Assembly: GCA_028283825.1 (NCBI GenBank)
Contig: JAPWJW010000001.1
Coordinates: 496,001-560,000 of the forward strand
DNA length: 64,000 nt
Source: Azospirillaceae bacterium
Lineage (GTDB): Bacteria > Pseudomonadota > Alphaproteobacteria > Azospirillales > Azospirillaceae
Reading direction: 5' to 3'
The translations under genes were made by a program, and so were the position numbers. This document shows positions 50,364 to 58,437 of the stretch, piece after piece. Positions within the stretch are counted from its first letter, which is position 1. The number at the start of each line of letters is the position of its first letter. The notes under the pieces are model-generated. The model searched no databases. It worked only from the letters and a program-made list of their open reading frames with translations, and was not told where the DNA came from.

Positions 50364-52465
50364 CCGACGCCGGCTTGAATGACCTGCTGGTCCAGGCCCT
50401 GGCCCGTCACCAGGCCGGCGCGCTGGATGAGGCGGCGGCGCTGTACGACCAGGTGCTGGCGGCGGCCCCCCATCAGCCCGACGCCCTGAACCTGTCGGGC
50501 GTTCTACGGGCGCAGCGGGGCGATCCGGCGGGGGGTGAGGGGCTGGTGGCCCGCGCCGCCGCCCTGCGCCCGCGTGATCCGGACATCCTGGCCAATCTGG
50601 GCCGGCTGCGCGCCGCCTTGGGCCGCGTGGCGGCGGCGGACGCCGCGTTCCGCGCCGCGCTGGCGCTGGACCCCACCCATGCCGGCACCGCCTTCAGCCT
50701 GGGCACCCTGCTGCTGAACGCCGGCCGCCCGGCGGATGCCGTGGCGGTGCTGGAACAGGCGGCGGCGCTGGACCCGGCGCATGCCGATGCCCGCGCCAAC
50801 CTGGGCGTGGCCCTGCACCGGCTGGGCCGGCTGGACACGGCGGCGGCCAGCTTCCGCGCCGTCCAGGCGCTGGATCCGGCGCATGTCGGGGCGGCGTTCA
50901 ACCTGGCCTCCGTGCTTGAGGACCAGGGACACCTGGATGCGGCGGAGGCGGCCTATCGCGCGCTGGTGGACCGGCGGCCCGATGTCGCCGACGCCTGGCT
51001 GAACCTGGGGACCCTGCTGGCCCGCCGGCGCCGCGATGCCGAGGCGGCGGCCTGCCTGCGCGCCGCCGTGGACCGGGGCACCAGCCGGCGGGCCGGCGCC
51101 CTGGCCCATCTGGTGCACCAGCATGCCCGCCTGTGCCAGTGGGACCAGGCGGCGGCGTTGACGCCCGACTTGCTGGCCCTGATCGGCGCCGGCGACGACA
51201 GCGCCCCCCCTTTCGCCATCCTGTGCCTGGACGTGCCGGAGGAATGGCACCAGCGGGCCGCCCGCCTGCACGCCGCCACCGTGGCGCACGCCGCCGGCCC
51301 CATCCTGCCGCCGGCCACCCTGGGGGCGCCGGGGGCGCCCTTGCGCATCGGCTATCTGTCCGCCGATTGGCACCAGCACGCCACCGCCTACCTGATGGCC
51401 GGCGTGCTTGAAGGGCACGACCGGCACAAGGTTACGGTTACCGCCTTCTCGCTGGGGCCCGCCGACGGCAGCCCCATGCGGGCCCGGCTGGTGGCCGGCG
51501 CCGACCGCTTCATCGACTTGGCGACGCATGACGACCGGGCGGCGGCCCAGGCCGTCCGTGCCGCCGGCATCGATATCCTGGTGGACCTCAAGGGGTATAC
51601 CGAGGGCGCGCGGCCCGGCATCGCGGCGCTGCGGCCGGCGGCGGTGCAGGTGCAGTATCTGGGATATCCCGGCACGATGGGGACGGGGCGGGGCGGTATC
51701 GATTACGTCCTGGCCGACGCCGTGGTGCTGCCGCCCGACCGGGAAGACTATTGGGACGAGGCGGTGGTGCGCCTGGCCGGCTGTTACCAGGCCAACGATG
51801 CCCATCGACCCATCGGCCCCGCGACCGGCCGCGCGGACTGGGGCTTGCCGGTGGACGGTTTCGTCTTCGCCTGCTTCAACGCCGCCTACAAGCTGACGCC
51901 GGATGTCGTCGCCTGCTGGGCGCGGCTGCTGGCGGTGGTGCCCGGATCGGTGCTGTGGCTGCTGGATCCGGGCGCCGCCCTGCCGGCATTGCAGGCGATG
52001 CTGGCGGAAAACGGTGTCGACCCCACCCGCTTGGTGGTGGCGCCGGCCCTGCCCAAGGGGCGCATGGCCGACCATCTGGCCCGCCACGCCTGCGCCGACC
52101 TGTTCCTGGACACCCACCCGGTCAACGCCCACACCACGGCGGCCGACGCGCTGTACGCCGGCCTGCCGGTGCTGACGCGTACGGGTGGCCCTTTCATCGC
52201 CCGCGTGGCCGCCAGCCTGCTGACGGCATTGGGCCTGGCCGACCTGGTGACGGCCGACCTGCCAGCCTATGAGGCCCTGGCCCTGGCCCTGGCGCGGGAT
52301 CCGGCCAGGATGGCGGGGGTGCGTGGCCGCCTTGCCGCCGCCCGCACCCTGCCCGGCGGGCCCTTCGACACGGCCGCCTTCTGCCGCCGGCTTGAGGCGG
52401 CGTACGTCCGCATGGCCGACCGGGCGCGTACGCATCTGCCGCCGGCGTCGTTCGACGTGGCGTGA
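50360..52465 (+). CDS. TPR / O-GlcNAc-transferase-like (GT41, SPINDLY type) glycosyltransferase
   Basis: 701 residues. TPRs cover about 1-260, followed by the OGT-like catalytic region: RIGYLSADWHQHATAYLM, DILVDLKGYTEGARPGIAALRPAAVQVQYLGYPGTMG, FACFNAAYKLTPDVVACWARLL and DLFLDTHPVNAHTTAADALYAGLPVLTRTG. This architecture glycosylates Ser/Thr of proteins, and in bacteria often flagellin. It is translationally coupled to the preceding TPR/GT9-like gene. The donor may be the nonulosonic acid made by the downstream genes, by inference from location. Confidence 0.93.
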   Translation: MTDAGLNDLLVQALARHQAGALDEAAALYDQVLAAAPHQPDALNLSGVLRAQRGDPAGGEGLVARAAALRPRDPDILANLGRLRAALGRVAAADAAFRAALALDPTHAGTAFSLGTLLLNAGRPADAVAVLEQAAALDPAHADARANLGVALHRLGRLDTAAASFRAVQALDPAHVGAAFNLASVLEDQGHLDAAEAAYRALVDRRPDVADAWLNLGTLLARRRRDAEAAACLRAAVDRGTSRRAGALAHLVHQHARLCQWDQAAALTPDLLALIGAGDDSAPPFAILCLDVPEEWHQRAARLHAATVAHAAGPILPPATLGAPGAPLRIGYLSADWHQHATAYLMAGVLEGHDRHKVTVTAFSLGPADGSPMRARLVAGADRFIDLATHDDRAAAQAVRAAGIDILVDLKGYTEGARPGIAALRPAAVQVQYLGYPGTMGTGRGGIDYVLADAVVLPPDREDYWDEAVVRLAGCYQANDAHRPIGPATGRADWGLPVDGFVFACFNAAYKLTPDVVACWARLLAVVPGSVLWLLDPGAALPALQAMLAENGVDPTRLVVAPALPKGRMADHLARHACADLFLDTHPVNAHTTAADALYAGLPVLTRTGGPFIARVAASLLTALGLADLVTADLPAYEALALALARDPARMAGVRGRLAAARTLPGGPFDTAAFCRRLEAAYVRMADRARTHLPPASFDVA

Positions 52466-52502
52466 TACCAGCGGCATGAGTCAAAACCTCGCGCTGCTGG
52501 TA
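52466..52502. repeat. Solitary trailing-type hairpin of family 1
   Basis: TACCAGC (52466-52472) pairs with GCTGGTA (52496-52502) around GGCATGAGTCAAAACCTCGC, matching the trailing hairpins of copies B and F without their core. It may act as terminator. Confidence 0.6.
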
Positions 52503-52681
52503 TTGGCGTTCGGGCCGCTGATTTGGGATTCCGCCGCGCGTATAAAAGGCCGGCGTCCCGCACAAATCTGCCGCTGTGATCTGTCGCGTGGCGGCGCCCG
52601 TTCCTTTGCGCTAAACCACCGCCTAAATTTCCGGCACCGCCGTACCCCCGGCGACTTCTACACAGGATATGGACCGTCCCC

Positions 52682-53677
52682 ATGACCATCGACCGCGCCG
52701 CCGTCCTCGCCGCCGCATCCGACCTGCTGCGCATTGAGGCCAACGCCGTCCTGCACCAGGTGGAGGCGCTGGACGGTGACTTCCTGGCGGTGGTGGAACA
52801 CATCTGCGGCGAACACGGCAACACGCTGGTGGCCGGCATCGGCAAGTCCGGCCTGGTGGCGCGGCAGTTCGCCAGCAAGCTGGCCAGCATCGGCGCCCGC
52901 GCCTTCTATTACAGCGCCATCGACAGCCTGCATGGTGAGCTGGGTTTGCTGCGTGAGGGCGATTTGCTGATCGTCCTGTCCAACAGTGGCCAGACGCAGG
53001 AACTGGTGGACGTGGCCAAGGCCGCACAGCCGCGCGGCGTGAAAGTGGCGGCCATGGTGGGCCGCGTGCCCTCCACCCTGTCGCGCATGGCCGACTGGAC
53101 CTTGAAGGTGCACGTGGAGTCTGAGGCCACCGATACCAAGCTGCCGACCGCCAGCACCACCGCCATGCTGGCCTTCGCCGACGCGCTGACCGTGGCGGTG
53201 GGCGTGGAAAAGGGCTTCACCGCCAAGGATTTCGGCCGCAACCATCCGGGCGGCACCCTGGGCGTGGTGCTGGGCGCCTATGTCGATGATTTGATGGCCC
53301 GGGCGCCGGACCATGTCGCCCTGGTGGGCCCCGACCGCCCCATCCTGGAAACCCTGCTGGAAATGACCCGCTATCCCGCCGGCGCCGCGCTGGTGGTGGA
53401 TGCCTACGACCGGCTGCTGGGGGTGATCACCGATGGCGACATCCGCCGCGGCCTGGCCCGCACCGGCAAGGACCTGCTGGATCGCGACACCCGCGCCCTG
53501 ATGACGCCCAAGCCCCGCACCTGCCGCACCGGCACCACCGCCATGGCGGCGCTGGCGCAGATGGAAAGCCCGTCGCAGGTCTACGTCCTGCCGGTGGTGG
53601 ACGCCGACAACAAGGTGCTGGGCCTGCTGCGCATGCACGACCTGGCCGGCCTGGACGTGGCCCGCACGGCGGGGTGA
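52682..53677 (+). CDS. kdsD: KpsF/GutQ-family arabinose-5-phosphate isomerase
   Basis: 331 residues. SIS domain (about 35-185) with VAGIGKSGLVARQFASKLASIGARAFYY and VLSNSGQTQELVDV, then FGRNHPGGTLG and two CBS domains (about 205-325). It interconverts ribulose-5-phosphate and arabinose-5-phosphate, the first step to Kdo. The usual HPGGALGK reads HPGGTLGV here. It sits within the glycan region although no other kds gene is adjacent, so it may be a second copy serving surface polysaccharide. Confidence 0.93.
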   Translation: MTIDRAAVLAAASDLLRIEANAVLHQVEALDGDFLAVVEHICGEHGNTLVAGIGKSGLVARQFASKLASIGARAFYYSAIDSLHGELGLLREGDLLIVLSNSGQTQELVDVAKAAQPRGVKVAAMVGRVPSTLSRMADWTLKVHVESEATDTKLPTASTTAMLAFADALTVAVGVEKGFTAKDFGRNHPGGTLGVVLGAYVDDLMARAPDHVALVGPDRPILETLLEMTRYPAGAALVVDAYDRLLGVITDGDIRRGLARTGKDLLDRDTRALMTPKPRTCRTGTTAMAALAQMESPSQVYVLPVVDADNKVLGLLRMHDLAGLDVARTAG

Positions 53678-53703
53678 GGGGACGGTCCGATACGCTGTGC
53701 GGA

Positions 53704-53973
53704 TTAGCGTTGGGCCGCCAGCTGGCGGCGGGCTTCCGCCTTCAGGTCGGTCACGGTGGGGAAGACACTGGGGCCTCTATCCAGACCCTCCTGGACCAGT
53801 TGCCGCAGTTCATTGACGGTGAAACCCGCCAGGTCGCGCCGTTCCTTTCATTCGCTGACGGCGTCACGGATGGCTTCGCTGACGGAAACGTATTCACCGG
53901 CATCGACTGAACGACGGACGAAATCCGCCATTTCAGGGCTCAGGAAAACGGTGATTTTCCGGGCGGCGGCCAT
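53704..53973 (-). pseudogene. parD: ParD-type antitoxin remnant with in-frame stop
   Basis: From ATG 53973 the frame reads MAAARKITVFLSPEMADFV...AIRDAVSE, a ribbon-helix-helix ParD start, then TGA at 53848-53850. The same frame continues KERRDLAGFTVNELRQLVQEGLDRGPSVFPTVTDLKAEARRQLAAQR to TAA. ParD proteins commonly have Trp at the stop position, so TGG to TGA is the simplest explanation. No parE toxin follows. Truncated 41-residue DNA-binding half might still be made. Confidence 0.75.
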
Positions 53974-54057
53974 GGGGATGATCCTTTGTAGTCAGACGCA
54001 GGGTAACGGCGGGCATTATGCGAGCCCAGATCAACTTCGCGCGGGCGGCGTAACGGT

Positions 54058-54885
54058 TCAGCCCGACGAGGCTGTTTCCAAACGTGCTTGCAGCAGGACA
54101 ACCAGGGCGTTGCCCGCCACGCCCGCCCCCGCTTCCAAGCCCAGGTAGATGAGGGCGGCTGCGCCGAACAGGTGGGCCATCAGGCGCTCATGGGTCAGCG
54201 CCGTGATCAGGGGACGCAGAACCCGCGCGTCCCGCCGCCGGGCCAGCCCGTGCATCGCCTCCGCCCGGGTGAACACGTCTTCATCGCCCATCCGGCGCAG
54301 CAGGGCATCCCGGATGGCGGGGCCGTCCAGGGTGGGGTGTCGCCCGATGCCGGCGGTGGCCTGGTTTCGGGCTTGGTCGTAGGTGTCGCCCATAAGGTCC
54401 AGCAGGGCCTCCACCGCGACGGGCGATGTGCTCCCGCTGAGCGCGAAGGCAATGGCGTAGCGGACGTGGGCATCCTCGTGGCGGCGGCGGGTGGCCAGGT
54501 CGGGATCGCATCGGTGATTGCCCAGATGGCCCAGGGCGAAGATGGCATCGGCGACGACGGCCGGGTCTCCGTCGTCCAGCAAGCCCAACAGGGCATCGCA
54601 CGCCGGTTCGGGAAAGGCCCGTTCGTCGCGGCTCTGGCCAGGGGCGTGCATCCGCCCCAGTACGGTGGCGGCCAATTGGCGGCGGGCCGGTTCCGGCGAC
54701 CGGCAAAGCATGGCCATGCGGGTGAGGGTATCCGCTGTGCCCATGCCTTGCAGGGCGGTCAGGGCCGGCGTCCGGTCCTCATCCCAGCGCATCTCCCCTA
54801 CCGCCGCCTCGATCAAACTGTCTAGGGAAGGGCTGTCGGGCGTGGGGGCGCCGCGCTTGTCGGCTTGTGGTGGCGTTGATGGCAT
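54058..54885 (-). CDS. HEAT-repeat protein
   Basis: 275 residues, soluble, built of about five helical repeats (for example DPAVVADAIFALGHLGNHRCDPDLA, DAHVRYAIAFALSGSTSPVAVEALLDLMGD, DVFTRAEAMHGLARRRDARVLRPLITAL). HEAT proteins act as scaffolds; no catalytic motif is seen and no partner is obvious from neighbours. It lies between the parD remnant and pseI on the opposite strand to pseI. Confidence 0.8.
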   Translation of the reverse strand: MPSTPPQADKRGAPTPDSPSLDSLIEAAVGEMRWDEDRTPALTALQGMGTADTLTRMAMLCRSPEPARRQLAATVLGRMHAPGQSRDERAFPEPACDALLGLLDDGDPAVVADAIFALGHLGNHRCDPDLATRRRHEDAHVRYAIAFALSGSTSPVAVEALLDLMGDTYDQARNQATAGIGRHPTLDGPAIRDALLRRMGDEDVFTRAEAMHGLARRRDARVLRPLITALTHERLMAHLFGAAALIYLGLEAGAGVAGNALVVLLQARLETASSG

Positions 54886-55083
54886 GGGCTGGCCTCCCGC
54901 GATCCCACAGGGGGATCATGGCATCATTCCATCCCGTCGCGGGACCGCGATCAAGCAAGCAGACGGACAAGTCTGCGGCTGGATGCGTTGAAGCGCCATT
55001 CCAGCCGGCCCCCTCAAGGTGCTATCAAGGGAAAAGCCTTACAAGACTGTAAGCATTGCCGCCTGCCGCCAAGGGTTCACCCG

Positions 55084-56139
55084 ATGACTGATCCCGCCCC
55101 CCTGAGTTTCCATGCCGGACAGGTGCCCTACCTGATCGCCGAGATGTCCGGCAACCATAAGGGGGAGGTCGGGCGGGCGATCCGGCTGATCGATGCCGCG
55201 AAAGAGGCCGGGGCCGACGCGGTCAAGCTGCAGACCTACACCGCTGACACCATCACCCTGAAATCCGACCGGCCGGAATTCCAGATCCACGGTGGCCCCT
55301 GGGACGGCCGCAGCCTGCATGAACTGTATGAAGAGGCCCACACCCCCTGGGCCTGGCATCCCCAGCTGTTCGCGCACGCGGCCAAGGTGGGCATCGACAT
55401 CTTCAGCTCGCCCTTCGATCCCACGGCGGTGGATTTGCTGCACCGGCTGGGCGCGCCGGCGTTCAAGATCGCCTCATACGAGATCGTGGATCTGCCGCTG
55501 ATCCGCTACGCCGCCGCCACGGGCAAGCCCATGATCATCTCCACCGGCATGGCCACATTGGGTGAGATCGACGACGCGGTGGCGGCCGCCCGCGCGGCGG
55601 CGCCGGCGGGGGCGCCGGATCCCGTTCTGCTCCACTGCACCAGCGGCTACCCCACCCCGCATGAGGAATGCGACCTGCGCACCATCCCGCACCTGGCGCA
55701 GGCCTTCGGCGTGCCCACCGGCCTGTCCGACCACACCCATGGCATCGCCGTGCCGGTGGCGGCGGTGGCGCTGGGGGCGGTGGTGATCGAAAAGCACCTG
55801 ACCCTGTCGCGGGCGGAAGGCGGGGTCGATGCCTCCTTCTCGCTGGAACCGGCGGAATTCAAGGTCATGGTGGATGCCTGCCGCGTCGCCCATGCCGCGC
55901 TGGGCCAGGTGGGCTATGCCGTGAAACCGTCGGAGGCCGGCGGCCGGGCCTTCCGCCGCTCCCTCTACATCACGGCACCGGTGAAGGCGGGGGAGGCGTT
56001 CACCGCCGCCAACGTCCGCTCCGTCCGTCCCGGGCTGGGCTTGGCGCCCAAGCATCTGGACCAGGTGCTGGGCGCCCACGCCACGCGCGACCTGGCGTTC
56101 GGGGAGCCCCTGGACTGGGGCATGGTCCAGCTGTCATGA
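55084..56139 (+). CDS. pseI: Pseudaminic acid synthase
   Basis: 351 residues from ATG 55084, where the family start begins. The NeuB-type barrel has YLIAEMSGNHKGEVGRAIRLIDAAKEAGADAVKLQTYTADTITL, IFSSPFDPTAVDLL, FKIASYEI and LSDHTHGIAVPVAAVALGAVVIEKHL. The C-terminal SAF domain ends TRDLAFGEPLDWGMVQ. It resembles PseI more than NeuB (WDGRSLHELYEEA segment). It condenses a 6-deoxy-AltdiNAc-type sugar with phosphoenolpyruvate. Other pse genes must lie elsewhere. It overlaps the next gene by four bases. Confidence 0.92.
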   Translation: MTDPAPLSFHAGQVPYLIAEMSGNHKGEVGRAIRLIDAAKEAGADAVKLQTYTADTITLKSDRPEFQIHGGPWDGRSLHELYEEAHTPWAWHPQLFAHAAKVGIDIFSSPFDPTAVDLLHRLGAPAFKIASYEIVDLPLIRYAAATGKPMIISTGMATLGEIDDAVAAARAAAPAGAPDPVLLHCTSGYPTPHEECDLRTIPHLAQAFGVPTGLSDHTHGIAVPVAAVALGAVVIEKHLTLSRAEGGVDASFSLEPAEFKVMVDACRVAHAALGQVGYAVKPSEAGGRAFRRSLYITAPVKAGEAFTAANVRSVRPGLGLAPKHLDQVLGAHATRDLAFGEPLDWGMVQLS

Positions 56140-56903
56140 CCGAAAGGGCCAGGAAGCCGCGCGTCGTCTGCATCACCCAGGCCCGCATGGGGTCCACCCG
56201 GCTGCCGGGCAAGGTCCTGCTGACCGTCGCCGGCCGGCCGCTGCTGGCGCATCAGGTGGCGCGCCTGCGCCGTGCGGCGTTGGTGGATGAGGTGGTGGTC
56301 GCCACCAGCGACGGCCCGGCGGACGATGCCATCGCCAGCCTGTGCCGCCGCCTGGGGGTGGCCTGCTTCCGGGGCAGCGAGCATGACGTGCTGGACCGTT
56401 TCTACCGCGCGGCCGTGGCCTACAACGCCGACGTGGCGGTGCGGGTGACGGGCGACTGCCCCCTGATCGACCCCGGGCTGATCGACCAGCTGCTGACCCT
56501 GTTCCTGGCGTCGGATCCGCCGCTGGACCATGCCGCCGTCGATATCGTGCATTATCCGCGCGGCCTGGACGCCGAGGCGATTTCCATGCCGGCCTTGCAA
56601 ACCGCATGGCGGGAGGCGACGGCCGCGTTTGAGCGCGAACACGTAACCCCTTACATCTACCGTCGTCCCAGCCGCTTTCGCCTGGGCGCCCTGCCGCCGC
56701 CGGCCGGCCCGGCGCCGGTGGAGATGGGACCGCAGCGCTGGTGCGTGGACACGGTGGAAGATTTCCAACTGGTCCGGCGCTTGCTTGAGGCGTTATTGCC
56801 GGTCACGCCGGATTTCACCTGGACGGACTGCCTGGCCCTGCTGCGCCAGCATCCCGACTGGGCGCTGCTGAACCGCGACGTGGCCCAGAAGACTTTACCC
56901 TGA
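56136..56903 (+). CDS. SpsF-like nucleotidyltransferase (cytidylyltransferase family)
   Basis: 255 residues. VCITQARMGSTRLPGKVLLTVAGRPLLAHQVARLRRA is the nucleotide-binding start of the COG1861/SpsF family. VRVTGDCPLIDPGLIDQLL and HVTPYIYRRPSRFRLG follow. Such enzymes activate sugars with CTP, often in the same loci as pseI/neuB-like genes, so the CMP-sugar role is likely. Coupled to pseI by an ATGA overlap. The precise substrate is unknown. Confidence 0.85.
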   Translation: MTERARKPRVVCITQARMGSTRLPGKVLLTVAGRPLLAHQVARLRRAALVDEVVVATSDGPADDAIASLCRRLGVACFRGSEHDVLDRFYRAAVAYNADVAVRVTGDCPLIDPGLIDQLLTLFLASDPPLDHAAVDIVHYPRGLDAEAISMPALQTAWREATAAFEREHVTPYIYRRPSRFRLGALPPPAGPAPVEMGPQRWCVDTVEDFQLVRRLLEALLPVTPDFTWTDCLALLRQHPDWALLNRDVAQKTLP

Positions 56904-56921
56904 GAGATTGAGAGGATACCC

Positions 56922-57152
56922 ATGAACCGCACCGAATTCCTGGCCGCCCTGGACGAAATGCTGGAACTGGACCCCGGCACCCTGAAGGGTCCCGAGGCGC
57001 TGGACAGCATCGACAGCTGGGACAGCCTGGCGGTCATCAGCTACATCGCCCTGGTGGATGAGAAGTTCAACATCGTGGTGGCGGGCGAGGATCTGGCCAA
57101 GGCCGAGACGGTGGACGACCTGCTGGCGCTGGTGTCCGAGCACGTGGCCTGA
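56922..57152 (+). CDS. Acyl carrier protein
   Basis: 76 residues, acidic and helical. The phosphopantetheine Ser is in DSWDSLAVISYIALVDEKFN (about residue 35). GAGAGGAT precedes the ATG, 18 bp after the spsF-like gene. It would carry an acyl or aminoacyl group for transfer to a sugar. It is distinct from the housekeeping fatty-acid ACP (which has DSLDTVE). Confidence 0.88.
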   Translation: MNRTEFLAALDEMLELDPGTLKGPEALDSIDSWDSLAVISYIALVDEKFNIVVAGEDLAKAETVDDLLALVSEHVA

Positions 57153-57172
57153 CCGACTTTCGTTTGTGATCC

Positions 57173-57985
57173 ATGCCTGAAACGTCCAACCGCATCCTGC
57201 CGGGCCGCCGCCTGATACGGTTTCCCGGCGGCCCCGGCGCCGTGCTGGACCGCGGCTCGCCCGGGGGCATGCCGCCCCTGGTGTTGCTGCACGGCTTCGG
57301 CGGTGACGCCCTGTCCTGGCAGTACAACATCCAGGCCCTGGTGAAAGGCGGCCGGCGGGTGCTGGCGGTGGATTTGCCGGGGCACGGCGCCTCCACACTG
57401 GACATCCCGTCCGGCCTGGGGGGCGGCGCCGACTGGGTTGATCGGTTGCTGGAGGCGCTGGACCTGCCGGTCGTGGACGTCATCGGCCATTCCATGGGCG
57501 GCAGGATCAGCCTGCTGCTGGCTGAACGCCATCCGCAACGGGTGCGGCGCATGAGCCTGATCGCCAGCGCCGGCCTGGGCAACCGGGTGGATGCGGGTTT
57601 CCTGCGCGCGCTGTGCGACATGGAAACGATGGACCAGGCGCGGGCGCTGATCGACCGGCTGTTCGCCGGGGCCCCGCCCAACCGCGACACCCTGGCGCGC
57701 GCCTTCCTGGCCCGCCTGGCCAATGCGGCGGCGCGGGCACCGCTGATCCGGCTGCTGGACCGGCTGGTGGCCGACATCGACGCGGCACCACCGCGGTTCG
57801 ACTGGACCCAAGCCCTGCCGCCCCTGCAATTGATCTGGGGGCTGGCCGACGATATCGTGCCGCCGCCGGATCCCGGCTCCATACCGGAACGAATACCCCT
57901 GCATCGCCTGGCCGGGGTGGGCCACATGCCCCAGGCCCAGGCGGCCACCCAGGTCAATGCCCTGCTGACGGAGTTCCACACATGA
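57173..57985 (+). CDS. Alpha/beta-hydrolase between two acyl carrier proteins
   Basis: 270 residues. LLHGFGGDALSWQYNIQAL carries the oxyanion-hole HG, VIGHSMGGRISL the nucleophile Ser, and a late GVGHMPQAQA the His; an Asp lies in the LIWGLADDIV segment. Fold and triad are clear. Its position between two ACP genes suggests a thioesterase or acyltransferase acting on ACP-bound groups. No signal peptide, so cytoplasmic. It overlaps the second ACP by four bases. Confidence 0.88.
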   Translation: MPETSNRILPGRRLIRFPGGPGAVLDRGSPGGMPPLVLLHGFGGDALSWQYNIQALVKGGRRVLAVDLPGHGASTLDIPSGLGGGADWVDRLLEALDLPVVDVIGHSMGGRISLLLAERHPQRVRRMSLIASAGLGNRVDAGFLRALCDMETMDQARALIDRLFAGAPPNRDTLARAFLARLANAAARAPLIRLLDRLVADIDAAPPRFDWTQALPPLQLIWGLADDIVPPPDPGSIPERIPLHRLAGVGHMPQAQAATQVNALLTEFHT

Positions 57986-58248
57986 CCACCATCGGATTGA
58001 ATGCCGGCGCCATGCTGGCCGTGATTCACAACCAGGTCCTGACGATCCTGGGGGACAAGGGGGCGGCTTGGGCCGGCCATTTTGGGCCGGAAACGAAATT
58101 CCTGGGTGGCGACCTGCCATTCGACAGCCTGGATCTGGCCACCCTGCTGGTGGCGATGGAACAGAAGACCGGCAAGGATCCCTTCCGCGCCGGCTTCCGC
58201 CAGTTCACCACCGCTGGCGAACTGGCTGGTTTCTATCTGGAAGGTTGA
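57982..58248 (+). CDS. Second acyl carrier protein-like protein
   Basis: 88 residues from an ATG overlapping the hydrolase stop (ATGA). The motif LPFDSLDLATLLVAMEQKTGKDPF carries the phosphopantetheine Ser, and there is a typical four-helix pattern. It differs from the first ACP in length and surroundings of the Ser, so the two probably serve different partner enzymes. It is the last gene of the pseI operon; no strong terminator is seen in the next 190 bp. Confidence 0.82.
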   Translation: MTTIGLNAGAMLAVIHNQVLTILGDKGAAWAGHFGPETKFLGGDLPFDSLDLATLLVAMEQKTGKDPFRAGFRQFTTAGELAGFYLEG

Positions 58249-58437
58249 AGTCTTGGATATCGCATCCCGTTTGTAACGGATCTGTATCCGCGCATGGCCA
58301 CGCGCCCCATCCTCTGTTAGCGTTCCCCACAAGGTTAAGGCGGGCCGCATTTTTTGATGCGCGCAGGCCTAAGCCATTGGGGTAACAGGGGCGGTGCCTT
58401 TCCCGGGCACCCGGCATAACGGGAAGACGATACTTCC

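Noticed and set aside
51425-51443. Iteron-like CAAGGTTACGGTTACCG within the OGT-like gene
   Set aside because: Explained by the codons for His-Lys-Val-Thr-Val-Thr and far from the origin; chance match.
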